Origin: a virus
IMG/VR virus record: IMGVR_UViG_3300024518_001002
Span: 1-20,239 of that record
Length of the DNA stretch: 20,239 bases
Direction: 5' to 3' (one strand)
Shown piece by piece: positions 12,418-19,798 of the stretch. The translations under genes were made by a program, and so were the position numbers. The notes under the pieces were generated by a model, which saw nothing but the letters and a program-made list of their open reading frames with translations, was not told where the DNA came from and made no database searches. Position 1 is the stretch's first letter; each line of letters opens with the position of its first letter.

Positions 12418-12561
12418 TTTATTTAATTTAACTAACTCACTCTTAATGTCAGCCAATAGTTTTGCGCGTTCATTAATCTTAAAGTACCAGCATATAATCT
12501 CGCGTATTAATATAAACACGAATAACGTTAGTAGTATAATTCCAATTATTTGCTCATTCAT
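12400..12561 (-). CDS. Small membrane protein, 53 aa, leftward
   Basis: From the ATG at 12561 the frame gives MNEQIIGIILLTLFVFILIR, a membrane helix, then EIICWYFKINERAKLLADIK and an amphipathic helix to the end. AAAGGAAAAG is an excellent ribosome site. It starts one base after the stop of the other leftward gene (TAAAATG region), so the two are coupled. Its 3' end overlaps the end of terL. A membrane effector paired with a DNA-binding protein is possible; unproven. Confidence 0.6.
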   Translation of the reverse strand: MNEQIIGIILLTLFVFILIREIICWYFKINERAKLLADIKSELVKLNKLPVDI

Positions 12562-12562
12562 T

Positions 12563-12724
12563 TTACTTTTCCTTTAGTCCGCTTATGGCAAGCATTAGAA
12601 AGTTATAATCCTTTGCTGCACCGTGCTTATGAGTATTCCACCATGTACTACCACGGCCAATCTCTTTTAAGAATTCATCTATAGTATAACCTTTCTTTCT
12701 CAACTGTCTTGTAGCGTCATTCAT
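12563..12724 (-). CDS. Small putative HTH DNA-binding protein, 53 aa, leftward
   Basis: Starting at 12724, the protein reads MNDATRQLRKKGYTIDEFLK, then EIGRGSTWWNTHKHGAAKDY, then NFLMLAISGLKEK. The GYTIDEFLKEIGRGSTWW stretch resembles a helix-turn-helix: a first helix, a turn at IGRG and a recognition helix STWWNTH. It could be a Cro/XRE-like repressor; the motif is suggestive, not certain. GGTAGAGAGT provides the ribosome site. It lies against the transcription direction between terL and portal, next to the palindromic promoter at 12791-12819. Confidence 0.6.
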   Translation of the reverse strand: MNDATRQLRKKGYTIDEFLKEIGRGSTWWNTHKHGAAKDYNFLMLAISGLKEK

Positions 12725-12790
12725 ACTCTCTACCGTAAATCATTTGTTTATATACCGTAGTCCAATGTGTTTTGTAAGTCAAACAGTAAA

Positions 12791-12819
12791 TTTATTTATT
12801 CCATTATAACTGTTATAAT
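12791..12819 (+). promoter_or_regulatory. Promoter for portal-capsid genes overlapped by a perfect 17-bp palindrome
   Basis: TGTTATAAT (12811-12819) is a perfect extended -10, with TTTATT (12791-12796) as a weak -35 at 17 bases. The -10 lies in ATTATAAC-T-GTTATAAT (12803-12819), an exact inverted repeat that also places TATAAT on the minus strand. A repressor bound here would block the portal-gene promoter. The adjacent leftward HTH-like gene is the obvious candidate binder. Confidence 0.6.
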
Positions 12820-12845
12820 AACCCAAATTATACGGAGTTTATGAA

Positions 12846-14330
12846 ATGGCAAGTAAAGCTAGTAATCAACTAGACACTAAAGATGATAAATACTTAGAGC
12901 AGTTTGATTTGTGGGAGCAGGTCAGGGCGGCTATTGCTGGTAAATATGCTGTTGTAAATATAGTGTCTTGTTTGCCATCTCCGCAATATAAAGTTTACCC
13001 AGTGTATAGTGGCATGACTTCCGAGCAGCAACAGCAAGCTAACGCATGTAATCAGGCCAATGCTTTACGTGTGCAATCATATTGGGCGCGTGGTAGATTC
13101 TTTAATGCTACAGGTCGAACAGCTGAAAGCTTAGACGGTATGATTTGGAGTCAAAACCCCGAAGTCGAATTATCACCTAGACTAGCTTATTTGGAAGAAA
13201 GCGCAGATGGTGGCGGCTGTGGCTTGCGTGAAGTGGTTCAGAAGATTACTGATGATGTCGTGTCAATTGGTCGTTATGGTGTATTGGTTGATATGCCAAG
13301 TAATGAAACTAATTTAACTCGCGCACAGATGGAGCAAGCAGCAAACGCACCTCGACTAATTACATACAAAGCCGAACAGATAATTTATTTTCGTAACGCT
13401 GGCAACTCAAAATCAGTTGATGAGATTCGCTTACTAGAAACTACTGAGGTTCAAAAATCAGAATTTCAGTGGGAAACAGAAGTAAGAATTCGCCGCCTAG
13501 TAATGAGAGATGGTATTTACCACAACGAGCTATATAACGATGCTGATGAGTTGATTAGCTCAACAACTCCGATTGCTAACGGAGCTAATTTAACAGAAAT
13601 ACCCTTTCAATTCTTTGGTGCTGACAACAACAGCCCTGAGTACTCACAAGTGCCCTTGTATGATTTAGCTAATGCTAACTTAGGTCACTTTGTTTTAGAT
13701 TGCGACAATAGAGACAACTTACACTTTCACGGGCAAGGTATGACTAACGTTTATACTGAGATGACACCAGAAGATTTTAATCTTAGAAACCCCAACGGCT
13801 TAGATGTTGGCGCTAAAGGTCGCAATCAATTTATGCAGGGCGATAAGGTAGAGATTTTACAACTAGAAGCTACCGGCGCAATACCTAGCGAGATGTTACG
13901 TGATGAGCAAAGAATGATTATGCTAGGAGCTCAGTTAGTAATGGACACCCCAAGCACTCAGACACTAGGCGCAAAGGAAATGGAATTTGGCGCTTCAACT
14001 TCCACATTAAAACGCATCACTAGGAATGTATCTGATGGTGTGGAGTCTGTTTTATCTTGGGTGGCGTTATTCCTTGGTGACTCACAAGAATCTACTTATC
14101 AATTGAACACCGATTTTGTTACTGATGATTTAAGCCCTGAGATGATAGGCAAGCACATGGAGATGGTTCAGGCTAGTGTAATGCCTAGAGAGACGCTATA
14201 TGAGACAGCAAGAAAAGCCGGTTTTACTGAGTTAGATAATGAAGAGTTAAAGGATTTAGCTGAGAAAGACGATCTAGCATTAGGTGGCATGACTGAGCAG
14301 CAAGCAATAGAACAAGCGGCAACTGAATAA
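12846..14330 (+). CDS. Portal protein (DUF4055-like)
   Basis: The 494-aa protein follows the pattern of DUF4055 phage portals: an N-terminal DLWEQVRAAIAGKYAV segment, RFFNATGRTAESLDGMIW (about 84-101) preceding a PEVELS-type turn, then GGGCGLREVVQKITDDVVSIGRYGVLVDMP (126-155 area), and later DCDNRDNLHFHGQGMTNVY. Portals form the dodecameric DNA gate at one capsid vertex and bind the terminase. GGAG lies 8 bases before the ATG. The stop overlaps the next ATG (TAATG). Confidence 0.88.
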   Translation: MASKASNQLDTKDDKYLEQFDLWEQVRAAIAGKYAVVNIVSCLPSPQYKVYPVYSGMTSEQQQQANACNQANALRVQSYWARGRFFNATGRTAESLDGMIWSQNPEVELSPRLAYLEESADGGGCGLREVVQKITDDVVSIGRYGVLVDMPSNETNLTRAQMEQAANAPRLITYKAEQIIYFRNAGNSKSVDEIRLLETTEVQKSEFQWETEVRIRRLVMRDGIYHNELYNDADELISSTTPIANGANLTEIPFQFFGADNNSPEYSQVPLYDLANANLGHFVLDCDNRDNLHFHGQGMTNVYTEMTPEDFNLRNPNGLDVGAKGRNQFMQGDKVEILQLEATGAIPSEMLRDEQRMIMLGAQLVMDTPSTQTLGAKEMEFGASTSTLKRITRNVSDGVESVLSWVALFLGDSQESTYQLNTDFVTDDLSPEMIGKHMEMVQASVMPRETLYETARKAGFTELDNEELKDLAEKDDLALGGMTEQQAIEQAATE

Positions 14331-15445
14331 TGCCAGTAGAGAAGTTGACGACGATATATTCTCAGCATACTGTGTTCTTGCAAAGAATCGGAGCGACACA
14401 AGGTAATGCTGTAATTCCCTATCTAAATAAGATAGAGGAAGATACTCAGCGCATATTTAACAAGTATCGTGATAGGAGAAAAACTGCAGCAAATCAGTTA
14501 GCCATTCAAGAGGCTATTAACGAATCGACCCGTAAGCATTTACAGGATTATACGCGAGAGCTTAAAAAATCTAATCGTGAGATAGGTATTAACGAGGCTG
14601 AATTTGCATCATTAACGCTTGATAGTGTAGTTGAAACTGAGGGCTTTACCTCTGAGACTCCAAGCGCCGCACAAGTTAACGCTGTCGCTTTGGCTACTCC
14701 TATTCAACTAAGCGAATCAGCATATACAACTTATAATACTATGATGTCGAATTACTGGCAGAAGTGGAGTAATGAGGTTGACGCCCTAGTACAGAATGGC
14801 TTTGTAAATGGCGCGACTATTAACGAAATAGCTGATGATGTCTTTAAACAAATGCGATTAGAAAAAAGCACAGTAAGTAAAAATGTACTTAATCGTGCGT
14901 ATAGGTCTGCAAAGTCAGTAGCTATTACTGGAACTAATCATTATGCTAATCAAGCAAGAATAGCCTTTGTTGATACTAATGATGATATATTAAAAGGCTA
15001 CCGGTTAATTGCTGTTGTTGATTCTCGCACAAGTCAAAAATGCAGGGCGTTAGATCAAAAGTTTATCCCTAAAAATTCACCTAAGCTTTCTAGCTTCACA
15101 CCGCCTTTACATGTTGGGTGTAGGACAGCTATGATTTACGATGTTGATGACAGATACAAGCTTGATGATAAAGAAACTAAAAGAGCCTCATCATTTGAGG
15201 TCGATGGAAAGCGCGACCCTAAACCAGTAAGTAGTGAAGGTATTTATTATGAGAACTTCAAGAAACTTAAAGCCGCCGATCAAGATGTGGTGCTAGGTAA
15301 TAATTTAGGTAAAGCTTTCCGTAAAATGGATAACCCGACAGAGTTCGCAAACGCGACAATAGACACGTTAGGTAATCCATTAACAATTACAGAAATGAAA
15401 AAGAAAGATAACGAACTCGGTCGCATATTGCGATCACAATCGTAG
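14330..15445 (+). CDS. SPP1 gp7/Mu F-like minor head protein, 371 aa
   Basis: The N-terminal half is helical (LKKSNREIGINEAEFASLTL). The diagnostic Mu F/gp7 domain spans about 190-285: RAYRSAKSVAITGTNHYANQ, then AVVDSRTSQKCRALDQKF (C236, D240 area), then PPLHVGCRTAMIY. This conserved Cys-Asp-His-Cys region is typical of head morphogenesis proteins ejected with or bound to the portal. It follows the portal by overlap. The C-terminal 90 residues may be an extra domain. The end overlaps a strong hairpin (15442). Confidence 0.9.
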   Translation: MPVEKLTTIYSQHTVFLQRIGATQGNAVIPYLNKIEEDTQRIFNKYRDRRKTAANQLAIQEAINESTRKHLQDYTRELKKSNREIGINEAEFASLTLDSVVETEGFTSETPSAAQVNAVALATPIQLSESAYTTYNTMMSNYWQKWSNEVDALVQNGFVNGATINEIADDVFKQMRLEKSTVSKNVLNRAYRSAKSVAITGTNHYANQARIAFVDTNDDILKGYRLIAVVDSRTSQKCRALDQKFIPKNSPKLSSFTPPLHVGCRTAMIYDVDDRYKLDDKETKRASSFEVDGKRDPKPVSSEGIYYENFKKLKAADQDVVLGNNLGKAFRKMDNPTEFANATIDTLGNPLTITEMKKKDNELGRILRSQS

Positions 15446-15475
15446 CTTGTGGCTACAACAACGTACTAGAGGTAC
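15442..15475 (+). promoter_or_regulatory. Two tandem hairpins before the scaffold gene
   Basis: GTAGC (15442-15446) pairs with GCTAC (15452-15456) around TTGTG, overlapping the stop codon of the gp7-like gene. GTAC (15463-15466) and GTAC (15472-15475) enclose TAGAG, which places the scaffold Shine-Dalgarno (AGAGG) partly in a loop. They may set the scaffold to gp7-like expression ratio or be an RNA processing point. Confidence 0.3.
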
Positions 15476-15478
15476 ATC

Positions 15479-16162
15479 ATGGACTTAAGCACAATCGAAG
15501 GTTTAAACCTTACACCAGAACAGCAAGCATCAATTATGACGGCGCACCAAACAGGCATAGACGCTGCAACAACTGGTCTTGTTAATAAAAACAACGAATT
15601 GCTAGGCGAAAAGAAAGCAGCCATGCAAAACGTTAATGATCAAAACGAAGCTTTAGAGCAAGCGCGACAAGTAGCAACTAAAGCAGAAGAGGAAAGGCTC
15701 AAACTAGCTGGTGACGTTGAGGGTTTAAAATCCCACTACGAAGGGCAATTGGCAGAAGCTACAGCGACAGCAAATGCAGCAGCAGAAAAAGCAAATGCGG
15801 CGCTACTATCTCGTGATAAAGGAAGTGTATTAAATGACGCTTTAAGCTTAATCCATGATGACTATAAAGACTTAGCTAAGGCTCAGTTGTCAAATATGCT
15901 AAAAATTGGTTATAATGACCAAGGAGAGGCAATTACAACGTTTGAACATAATGGCGAAGTAGTTGCTAATAATGTAGGCGAGTTCAAAAGCTGGGCTGGC
16001 GAACAATCTGCATTCAAGAAAATATTAAACGGTGTTGATTCCAGTGGGGCTAACACAGCACAGTCAAGAGGTAGCGCCTCGGTGACTAATAAACCATACA
16101 GTGAGATGAGCTTGCAAGAGCAAATCGCACACAATAAAAATGTTAAGCCATTAAGGAATTAA
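15479..16162 (+). CDS. Capsid scaffolding protein, 227 aa
   Basis: The protein opens LSTIEGLNLTPEQQASIMTA and then has a long Ala/Glu/Lys/Gln-rich coiled coil (about 40-115: NELLGEKKAAMQNVNDQNEA, LEQARQVATKAEEERLKLAG). A globular C-terminal region (KSWAGEQSAFKKILNGVDSS) and a basic tail ending NVKPLRN follow. That composition and its place directly before the major capsid gene are diagnostic of scaffold proteins, which guide procapsid assembly and leave before packaging. The start has TAGAGGTACATC. Confidence 0.85.
   Translation: MDLSTIEGLNLTPEQQASIMTAHQTGIDAATTGLVNKNNELLGEKKAAMQNVNDQNEALEQARQVATKAEEERLKLAGDVEGLKSHYEGQLAEATATANAAAEKANAALLSRDKGSVLNDALSLIHDDYKDLAKAQLSNMLKIGYNDQGEAITTFEHNGEVVANNVGEFKSWAGEQSAFKKILNGVDSSGANTAQSRGSASVTNKPYSEMSLQEQIAHNKNVKPLRN
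15887..15916 (+). promoter_or_regulatory. Possible internal promoter for the major capsid gene
   Basis: Within the scaffold gene, TTGTCA (15887-15892) is 18 bases from TATAAT (15911-15916), a near-consensus sigma-70 pair. Transcription would begin about 240 bases before the capsid gene. It could raise capsid output over the upstream genes, but AT-rich coding DNA yields such matches by chance. Confidence 0.35.
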
Positions 16163-16164
16163 TC

Positions 16165-17118
16165 ATGTCTTTAGGTGATTTTCAAGTATTTAACGATTTT
16201 GCGTATCGAGCTTTTGCTGTAACGCTACAACAACAAGTTGAACTTTTTAACGCTGCTTCTCGTGGTGCTTTAACTATGACAACTCAAGCATGGGCTGGTG
16301 ACTACAAACAAAAAGCTGCTTTTGAAAACTTAGCATCTTTGGTTGGTAATCGCGATCCAGGCTCAACCGCTGCCGCTTCTACTCATGCTATTGCTGAGTT
16401 ATTGCAAGTTGAGGTTAAAGTTGGTTACGGTACGCCTAACATTGAGTATACCAATACTGCTTTTGATTGGACTAACCGCTCGCCGGAAGAGGCTGGCACA
16501 TTGTTTGGTAACGCTGTCGCAGAAGGTTCAATGGCTTACATGTTGAATTCATTACTTGCGGCCTCAATTGCTGCTATGGATGATGCAGATGTAACTTTTG
16601 ATGGCACAGCTACAGTAGCAAGTTTAGAAAACCTAAACTCTGGCGCCGCTAAGTTCGGTGATCGTCAATCTGCAATCACTGCATGGGTGATGCACTCTAA
16701 ATCACAAAATGACATTTGGGGCAATGCGCTAGCTAACTCTAATCGTTTGTTTGAATTTGGCACTGTATCGATTGTCACTGATTCTGCTGGTCGTCCTTTA
16801 ATTATGACCGATTCAGAGGCTTTGCATTTTGATAATGCTGGTACTGAAAACTATCATCAACTAGGTTTAGTGTCTGGTGGTGTGGTGGCGGAAGATCAAG
16901 GCGATATGCGTCTTTACCAAGATGTTGACTTGTCAGAGCAAAACGCTAAACAGGTGCTTAAAATGGAAGGCTCTTTCGGTGTAGGCATTAAAGGTTACAC
17001 TTGGAATACTGCTGTTACTAAGCCTGATGACGCAGCACTTGCTCTAGCTACTAACTGGTCGCGTATTGCTAACTTAGGCCATAAAGATACCGCTGGTGTA
17101 GTTGTAACAACCTTATAG
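16165..17118 (+). CDS. Major capsid protein, 317 aa
   Basis: The assignment rests on position after the scaffold, length, and composition: an Ala-, Asn-, Thr-rich chain with few Cys, an N-terminal FQVFNDFAYRAFAVTLQQQV, a central NSLLAASIAAMDDADV helix, and a WVMHSKSQNDIWGNALAN segment that recurs in HK97-fold capsids (the P-domain spine region). Its codons favour C/T-ending highly expressed forms more than neighbours do. AAGGAATTAATC precedes the ATG two bases after the scaffold stop. Hundreds of copies build the head shell. The family is inferred from context plus sequence style. Confidence 0.88.
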   Translation: MSLGDFQVFNDFAYRAFAVTLQQQVELFNAASRGALTMTTQAWAGDYKQKAAFENLASLVGNRDPGSTAAASTHAIAELLQVEVKVGYGTPNIEYTNTAFDWTNRSPEEAGTLFGNAVAEGSMAYMLNSLLAASIAAMDDADVTFDGTATVASLENLNSGAAKFGDRQSAITAWVMHSKSQNDIWGNALANSNRLFEFGTVSIVTDSAGRPLIMTDSEALHFDNAGTENYHQLGLVSGGVVAEDQGDMRLYQDVDLSEQNAKQVLKMEGSFGVGIKGYTWNTAVTKPDDAALALATNWSRIANLGHKDTAGVVVTTL

Positions 17119-17125
17119 GTGATAT

Positions 17126-17317
17126 ATGAAAGCTATTATTAAAGAATCTTTTAGTAAGGCTGAATTATCAAGTGGTGATTTACTTGTTACCCCGAAAAGC
17201 TTTAATAGCGTTAAGGGGTGGCAAGATATCGAAGTTAGCGGCATTAAATACTATGTAGATAAAGCCGTAAAGCTTGGAGCTAAAAAACCAAAGCCTAAAA
17301 AGAAAAAAGAAGATTAA
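17126..17317 (+). CDS. Small Lys-rich-tailed protein, 63 aa
   Basis: Right after the capsid gene, AGGTGATAT leads into MKAIIKESFSKAELSSGDLL, a GWQDIEVSGIKYYVDKAVKL segment, and a tail of Lys/Pro repeats (GAKKPKPKKKKED). The body looks like a small beta unit; the basic tail may contact DNA or the capsid. It ends the capsid operon five bases before the terminator. Possible decoration or head-completion role; not recognised. Confidence 0.6.
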   Translation: MKAIIKESFSKAELSSGDLLVTPKSFNSVKGWQDIEVSGIKYYVDKAVKLGAKKPKPKKKKED

Positions 17318-17321
17318 TAAT

Positions 17322-17346
17322 AAGCCTCTTAATTGAGGCTTTTTTA
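17322..17346 (+). terminator. Intrinsic terminator after capsid operon
   Basis: AAGCCTC (17322-17328), loop TTAATT, GAGGCTT (17335-17341), then a run of T. It is a strong rho-independent terminator closing the portal-to-capsid unit. The loop TTAATT is identical to that of the terminator at 18891. Confidence 0.9.
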
Positions 17347-17361
17347 TATCTCACAATAAGT

Positions 17362-17467
17362 TATAATGTAAGTGTAAGTTGAGGGACTTACAGGCTAGCT
17401 AGCCGACCCACTCCCTCAAAAAAAACTCCCTCGTTTTATGGTTCCCTCACATTTAATTATGAGGTGC
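17362..17467 (+). promoter_or_regulatory. Promoter candidate and structured leader with CCCTC repeats
   Basis: TATAAT (17362-17367) is a perfect -10 without a good -35. The leader then forms GTAAGT(17374-17379)-TGAGGG-ACTTAC(17386-17391), followed by the palindrome GGCTAGCTAGCC (17393-17404). Three CCCTC boxes follow, in TCCCTCAA (17412), CTCCCTCG (17426) and TTCCCTCA (17442). TTGAGGGA (17379-17386) is the exact complement of the first. The same boxes could pair with the GAGG ribosome site at 17461. An autoregulated or translation-controlling leader is plausible. Confidence 0.45.
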
Positions 17468-17471
17468 AATC

Positions 17472-17579
17472 ATGCCTATGAATAAAATACTTGCTGAAAT
17501 TGTTGTCGCTGCTGGCGGTGCAGTTACAGATCCAAATAATCGAAATCAGCTATTAAGAGATTGGCTACTAGCTATCTAA
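17472..17579 (+). CDS. Small protein, 35 aa, sharing a motif with the next N-terminus
   Basis: The ORF encodes MPMNKILAEIVVAAGGAVTD then PNNRNQLLRDWLLAI. GAGGTGCAATC provides the ribosome site. The NRNQLLRDWLLAI end resembles RNDLLRDILSAIGG at the start of the 432-aa protein that begins 10 bases later, so the two may bind the same partner, such as a virion attachment point. It lies in the unit between two matching terminators. Confidence 0.6.
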   Translation: MPMNKILAEIVVAAGGAVTDPNNRNQLLRDWLLAI

Positions 17580-17588
17580 GGAACTATT

Positions 17589-18887
17589 ATGGCAATAAGA
17601 AATGACTTGCTAAGAGATATACTTTCGGCAATTGGTGGAGGTGGTGCAGTTCAGTGGGGATCTATTGGCGGAAATATATTAGACCAGACAGACCTGCAGC
17701 AGCAATTCGAAGATACTACGCCTAATAATGTTGTTGAAATAAATAGCGAAGGCGATTTTCCTGCACCGTCTGGCGGCGTAATAACACTAGAAGCAAAGAC
17801 GTATAATATCGGCGACTCTATAACTACATCCAATCGGTTTGTGATGGTTGACGGCACCGTGATAACAGGAAACAATCCGTTTGCCTTTCCTTTTACCTAT
17901 ACCGGTACTGGGACGATGTTTACAGGTGTTAACTCTAGTTCAGGATTTGACTTTATATTGCTAAATGCGCCAAGTGGTCAGTTGTTCGATTTTTCTTCAA
18001 CGCTAGGTAATGGGTCAACCTTTGGGCTTAATGTTGTCACTGTTGCGTCATGTGCGAAGTTCGGTACTTTCGAGAATTTAAGATCTGTGAACATAACGAA
18101 CGTTAACTCATTTAATGTCGAGCAAGGAATTACACTTTCCGGCACGGGCAACTGGGAAAGAGTCGCTATCAGCAGGTTTGGCGCAACAACTAATAAACCG
18201 GACTTTATAGCGCTAGATTTATCCAACTCTGTCCTTTTAAGCGCAGAAGTAGACAACCTAAACGTTATAGGTGTTCCGGGTGCTGTTGGGGTTTCAGGGC
18301 TAGCCAATAGCGCAAACATAACGAGTGGCAGTGTTTTTTCTATTTCAAGCAGTGAGTTTTTAGGGGGGATGACAACTCTTGGCGGATCTTTAAATGCAAA
18401 TGATACGGGCTTTAGTTACGATGTAGTGTCAGGGGTTATAGCTTCCAAGGTTATCGGTCATTGCTATATAGCTACATCGCAATCAACTGATATATCAAGC
18501 GGTGTTGAGGTTCCTGTTGCTGGTGTTTTTACACAAGGCGCAGAATCATCACAATCAACAACATCCTCAACAGGAGTAATAAAAACACTAAATAGGATTG
18601 AAAAAAGAGGGACAGTAAGTACCAGTATTGACATAGACAAAATAGGCGGCGGAACTGATGACTATTTATTTAGAATTAAAAAGGACGTTGGCGGGCTAGG
18701 TACGACGATTGAGAATGTTGACGGGGCGTTTACCTCCATAGCATTATCTGGAGGCGGATCAGATAGTATTTATATATTCGCCCCAACTCGGTTTGCTGAT
18801 GGTGACGAGTTCTATATAACCGTAGAGGGTATTGGAACTAATGACGATATCGTTGCAGTAACGCAAGGGTTTGAAGTTACAGAGTAA
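17589..18887 (+). CDS. Fibre-like or head-fibre-like beta-rich protein, 432 aa
   Basis: The N-terminus MAIRNDLLRDILSAIGGGGA is followed by QWGSIGGNILDQTDLQQQFE, a linker (WGSIxGxxxxQTDLQ) seen at the attachment end of many phage fibre proteins. Residues 45-290 are beta-rich with runs of short strands and Asn/Gly/Ser turns (GTMFTGVNSSSGFDFILLNA), typical of right-handed beta-helix fibres. A compact C-terminal domain (about 325-432) has an IEKRGTVSTSIDIDKIGGGT segment. It is probably a surface fibre or decoration. It has its own terminator, and a promoter candidate lies upstream. Exact family unknown. Confidence 0.7.
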   Translation: MAIRNDLLRDILSAIGGGGAVQWGSIGGNILDQTDLQQQFEDTTPNNVVEINSEGDFPAPSGGVITLEAKTYNIGDSITTSNRFVMVDGTVITGNNPFAFPFTYTGTGTMFTGVNSSSGFDFILLNAPSGQLFDFSSTLGNGSTFGLNVVTVASCAKFGTFENLRSVNITNVNSFNVEQGITLSGTGNWERVAISRFGATTNKPDFIALDLSNSVLLSAEVDNLNVIGVPGAVGVSGLANSANITSGSVFSISSSEFLGGMTTLGGSLNANDTGFSYDVVSGVIASKVIGHCYIATSQSTDISSGVEVPVAGVFTQGAESSQSTTSSTGVIKTLNRIEKRGTVSTSIDIDKIGGGTDDYLFRIKKDVGGLGTTIENVDGAFTSIALSGGGSDSIYIFAPTRFADGDEFYITVEGIGTNDDIVAVTQGFEVTE

Positions 18888-18890
18888 TAA

Positions 18891-18917
18891 AAAGGGCTTA
18901 ATTGCCCTTTTCTTTTT
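18891..18917 (+). terminator. Intrinsic terminator after fibre-like gene
   Basis: AAAGGGC (18891-18897), loop TTAATT, GCCCTTT (18904-18910), then TCTTTTTT. It is a strong terminator. It isolates the fibre-like unit from the following neck genes, which therefore need their own promoter; only weak TATGAT (18941-18946) is seen. Confidence 0.9.
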
Positions 18918-18970
18918 TAACTATTAGTATTATGTTAAACTATGATTATTAAATAAACGAGGTTTAAATC

Positions 18971-19798
18971 GTGAGTCAAAATTTAGTAATCGCTAATAAA
19001 GATAATTTAGTTGTTTATGTATTCGGTGGCATAGACTTAACTCTTGCTACTGATATTCAAGTTCAATTCGGCTCTGAAAGCTATTCGTTAGTTAACGATC
19101 CGTTAATTGTAATTGTTACATCAGCAACTGAGTTATCTTTAAATCTTTCTGCAACGGCAGAGGTCGGTAAAGTATTCTCAACTGTTACTTATTTTGATGG
19201 CGCTAGTGTATTAGGCACAGACATTACATCAAGAGAGCTTGGTAATAGTGACCAAATTGTTGTCGCTATCGGCACCCAATTAATAATCGAAGATGGTTCA
19301 GTAGTCGCTAATGCTAATTCATGGGCTACCGACGAAGAATACAAAGCTTACGCCAAAATTAAAGGTTACTCTGTACCAGCTACACAGCCAGATAGAGAAG
19401 CGCAATTAACTAATGCTTATGACTTTATCAACTTTACTTATGAGCAGCAGTTACAAGGCTATAGAGTTACACCGCAAACTCAAACGGGCGCTATGCCCCG
19501 TAACGGTATGGTAGCTTATGGCTTATCAGTTGCTAACAATGTAATCCCCCAAGACTTTAAAAACGCCCAAATGTTAGCGGCTTTCTCTATTGAGTCAGGT
19601 GTTGATACTAACGCGGTTAAATCTGACGCAGACTTGGCGAGCTTTACTGTCGTAGGTGTTTACGCTGAAACTTATCAATCAGGTGCTATCACTCCGACTA
19701 TTGCAGAAATGCCAGCGGTAGGCCGTACACTTGCGCCATATACTAATATCGGTTTAGGTGGTGGACTGAGTCGTGAGCCTATGGGGTTCTTGGGATAA
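18971..19798 (+). CDS. Head-tail connector-like protein with DnaT-like domain, 275 aa
   Basis: The C-terminal half carries the DnaT-like domain common beside phage neck genes: NSWATDEEYKAYAKIKGY near 117-134, REAQLTNAYDFINFTY and later AMPRNGMVAYGLSVANNVIP with a FKNAQMLAAFSIESG helix. Despite the annotation name, it acts in the head-tail connector in many phages. The N-terminal 95 residues are a beta-rich extension (LVVYVFGGIDLTLATDIQVQ). It starts with GTG, preceded by CGAGGTTTAAATC. It overlaps the next gene by one base. Confidence 0.78.
   Translation: MSQNLVIANKDNLVVYVFGGIDLTLATDIQVQFGSESYSLVNDPLIVIVTSATELSLNLSATAEVGKVFSTVTYFDGASVLGTDITSRELGNSDQIVVAIGTQLIIEDGSVVANANSWATDEEYKAYAKIKGYSVPATQPDREAQLTNAYDFINFTYEQQLQGYRVTPQTQTGAMPRNGMVAYGLSVANNVIPQDFKNAQMLAAFSIESGVDTNAVKSDADLASFTVVGVYAETYQSGAITPTIAEMPAVGRTLAPYTNIGLGGGLSREPMGFLG

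Noticed and set aside
16343-16546. Plus-strand 67-aa frame inside the major capsid gene
   Set aside because: Leu/Ile-rich out-of-frame product of the capsid codons with no ribosome site.
17978-18319. Minus-strand 113-aa frame in the fibre-like gene
   Set aside because: Mirror of a low-complexity beta-helix coding region, with no start signal.
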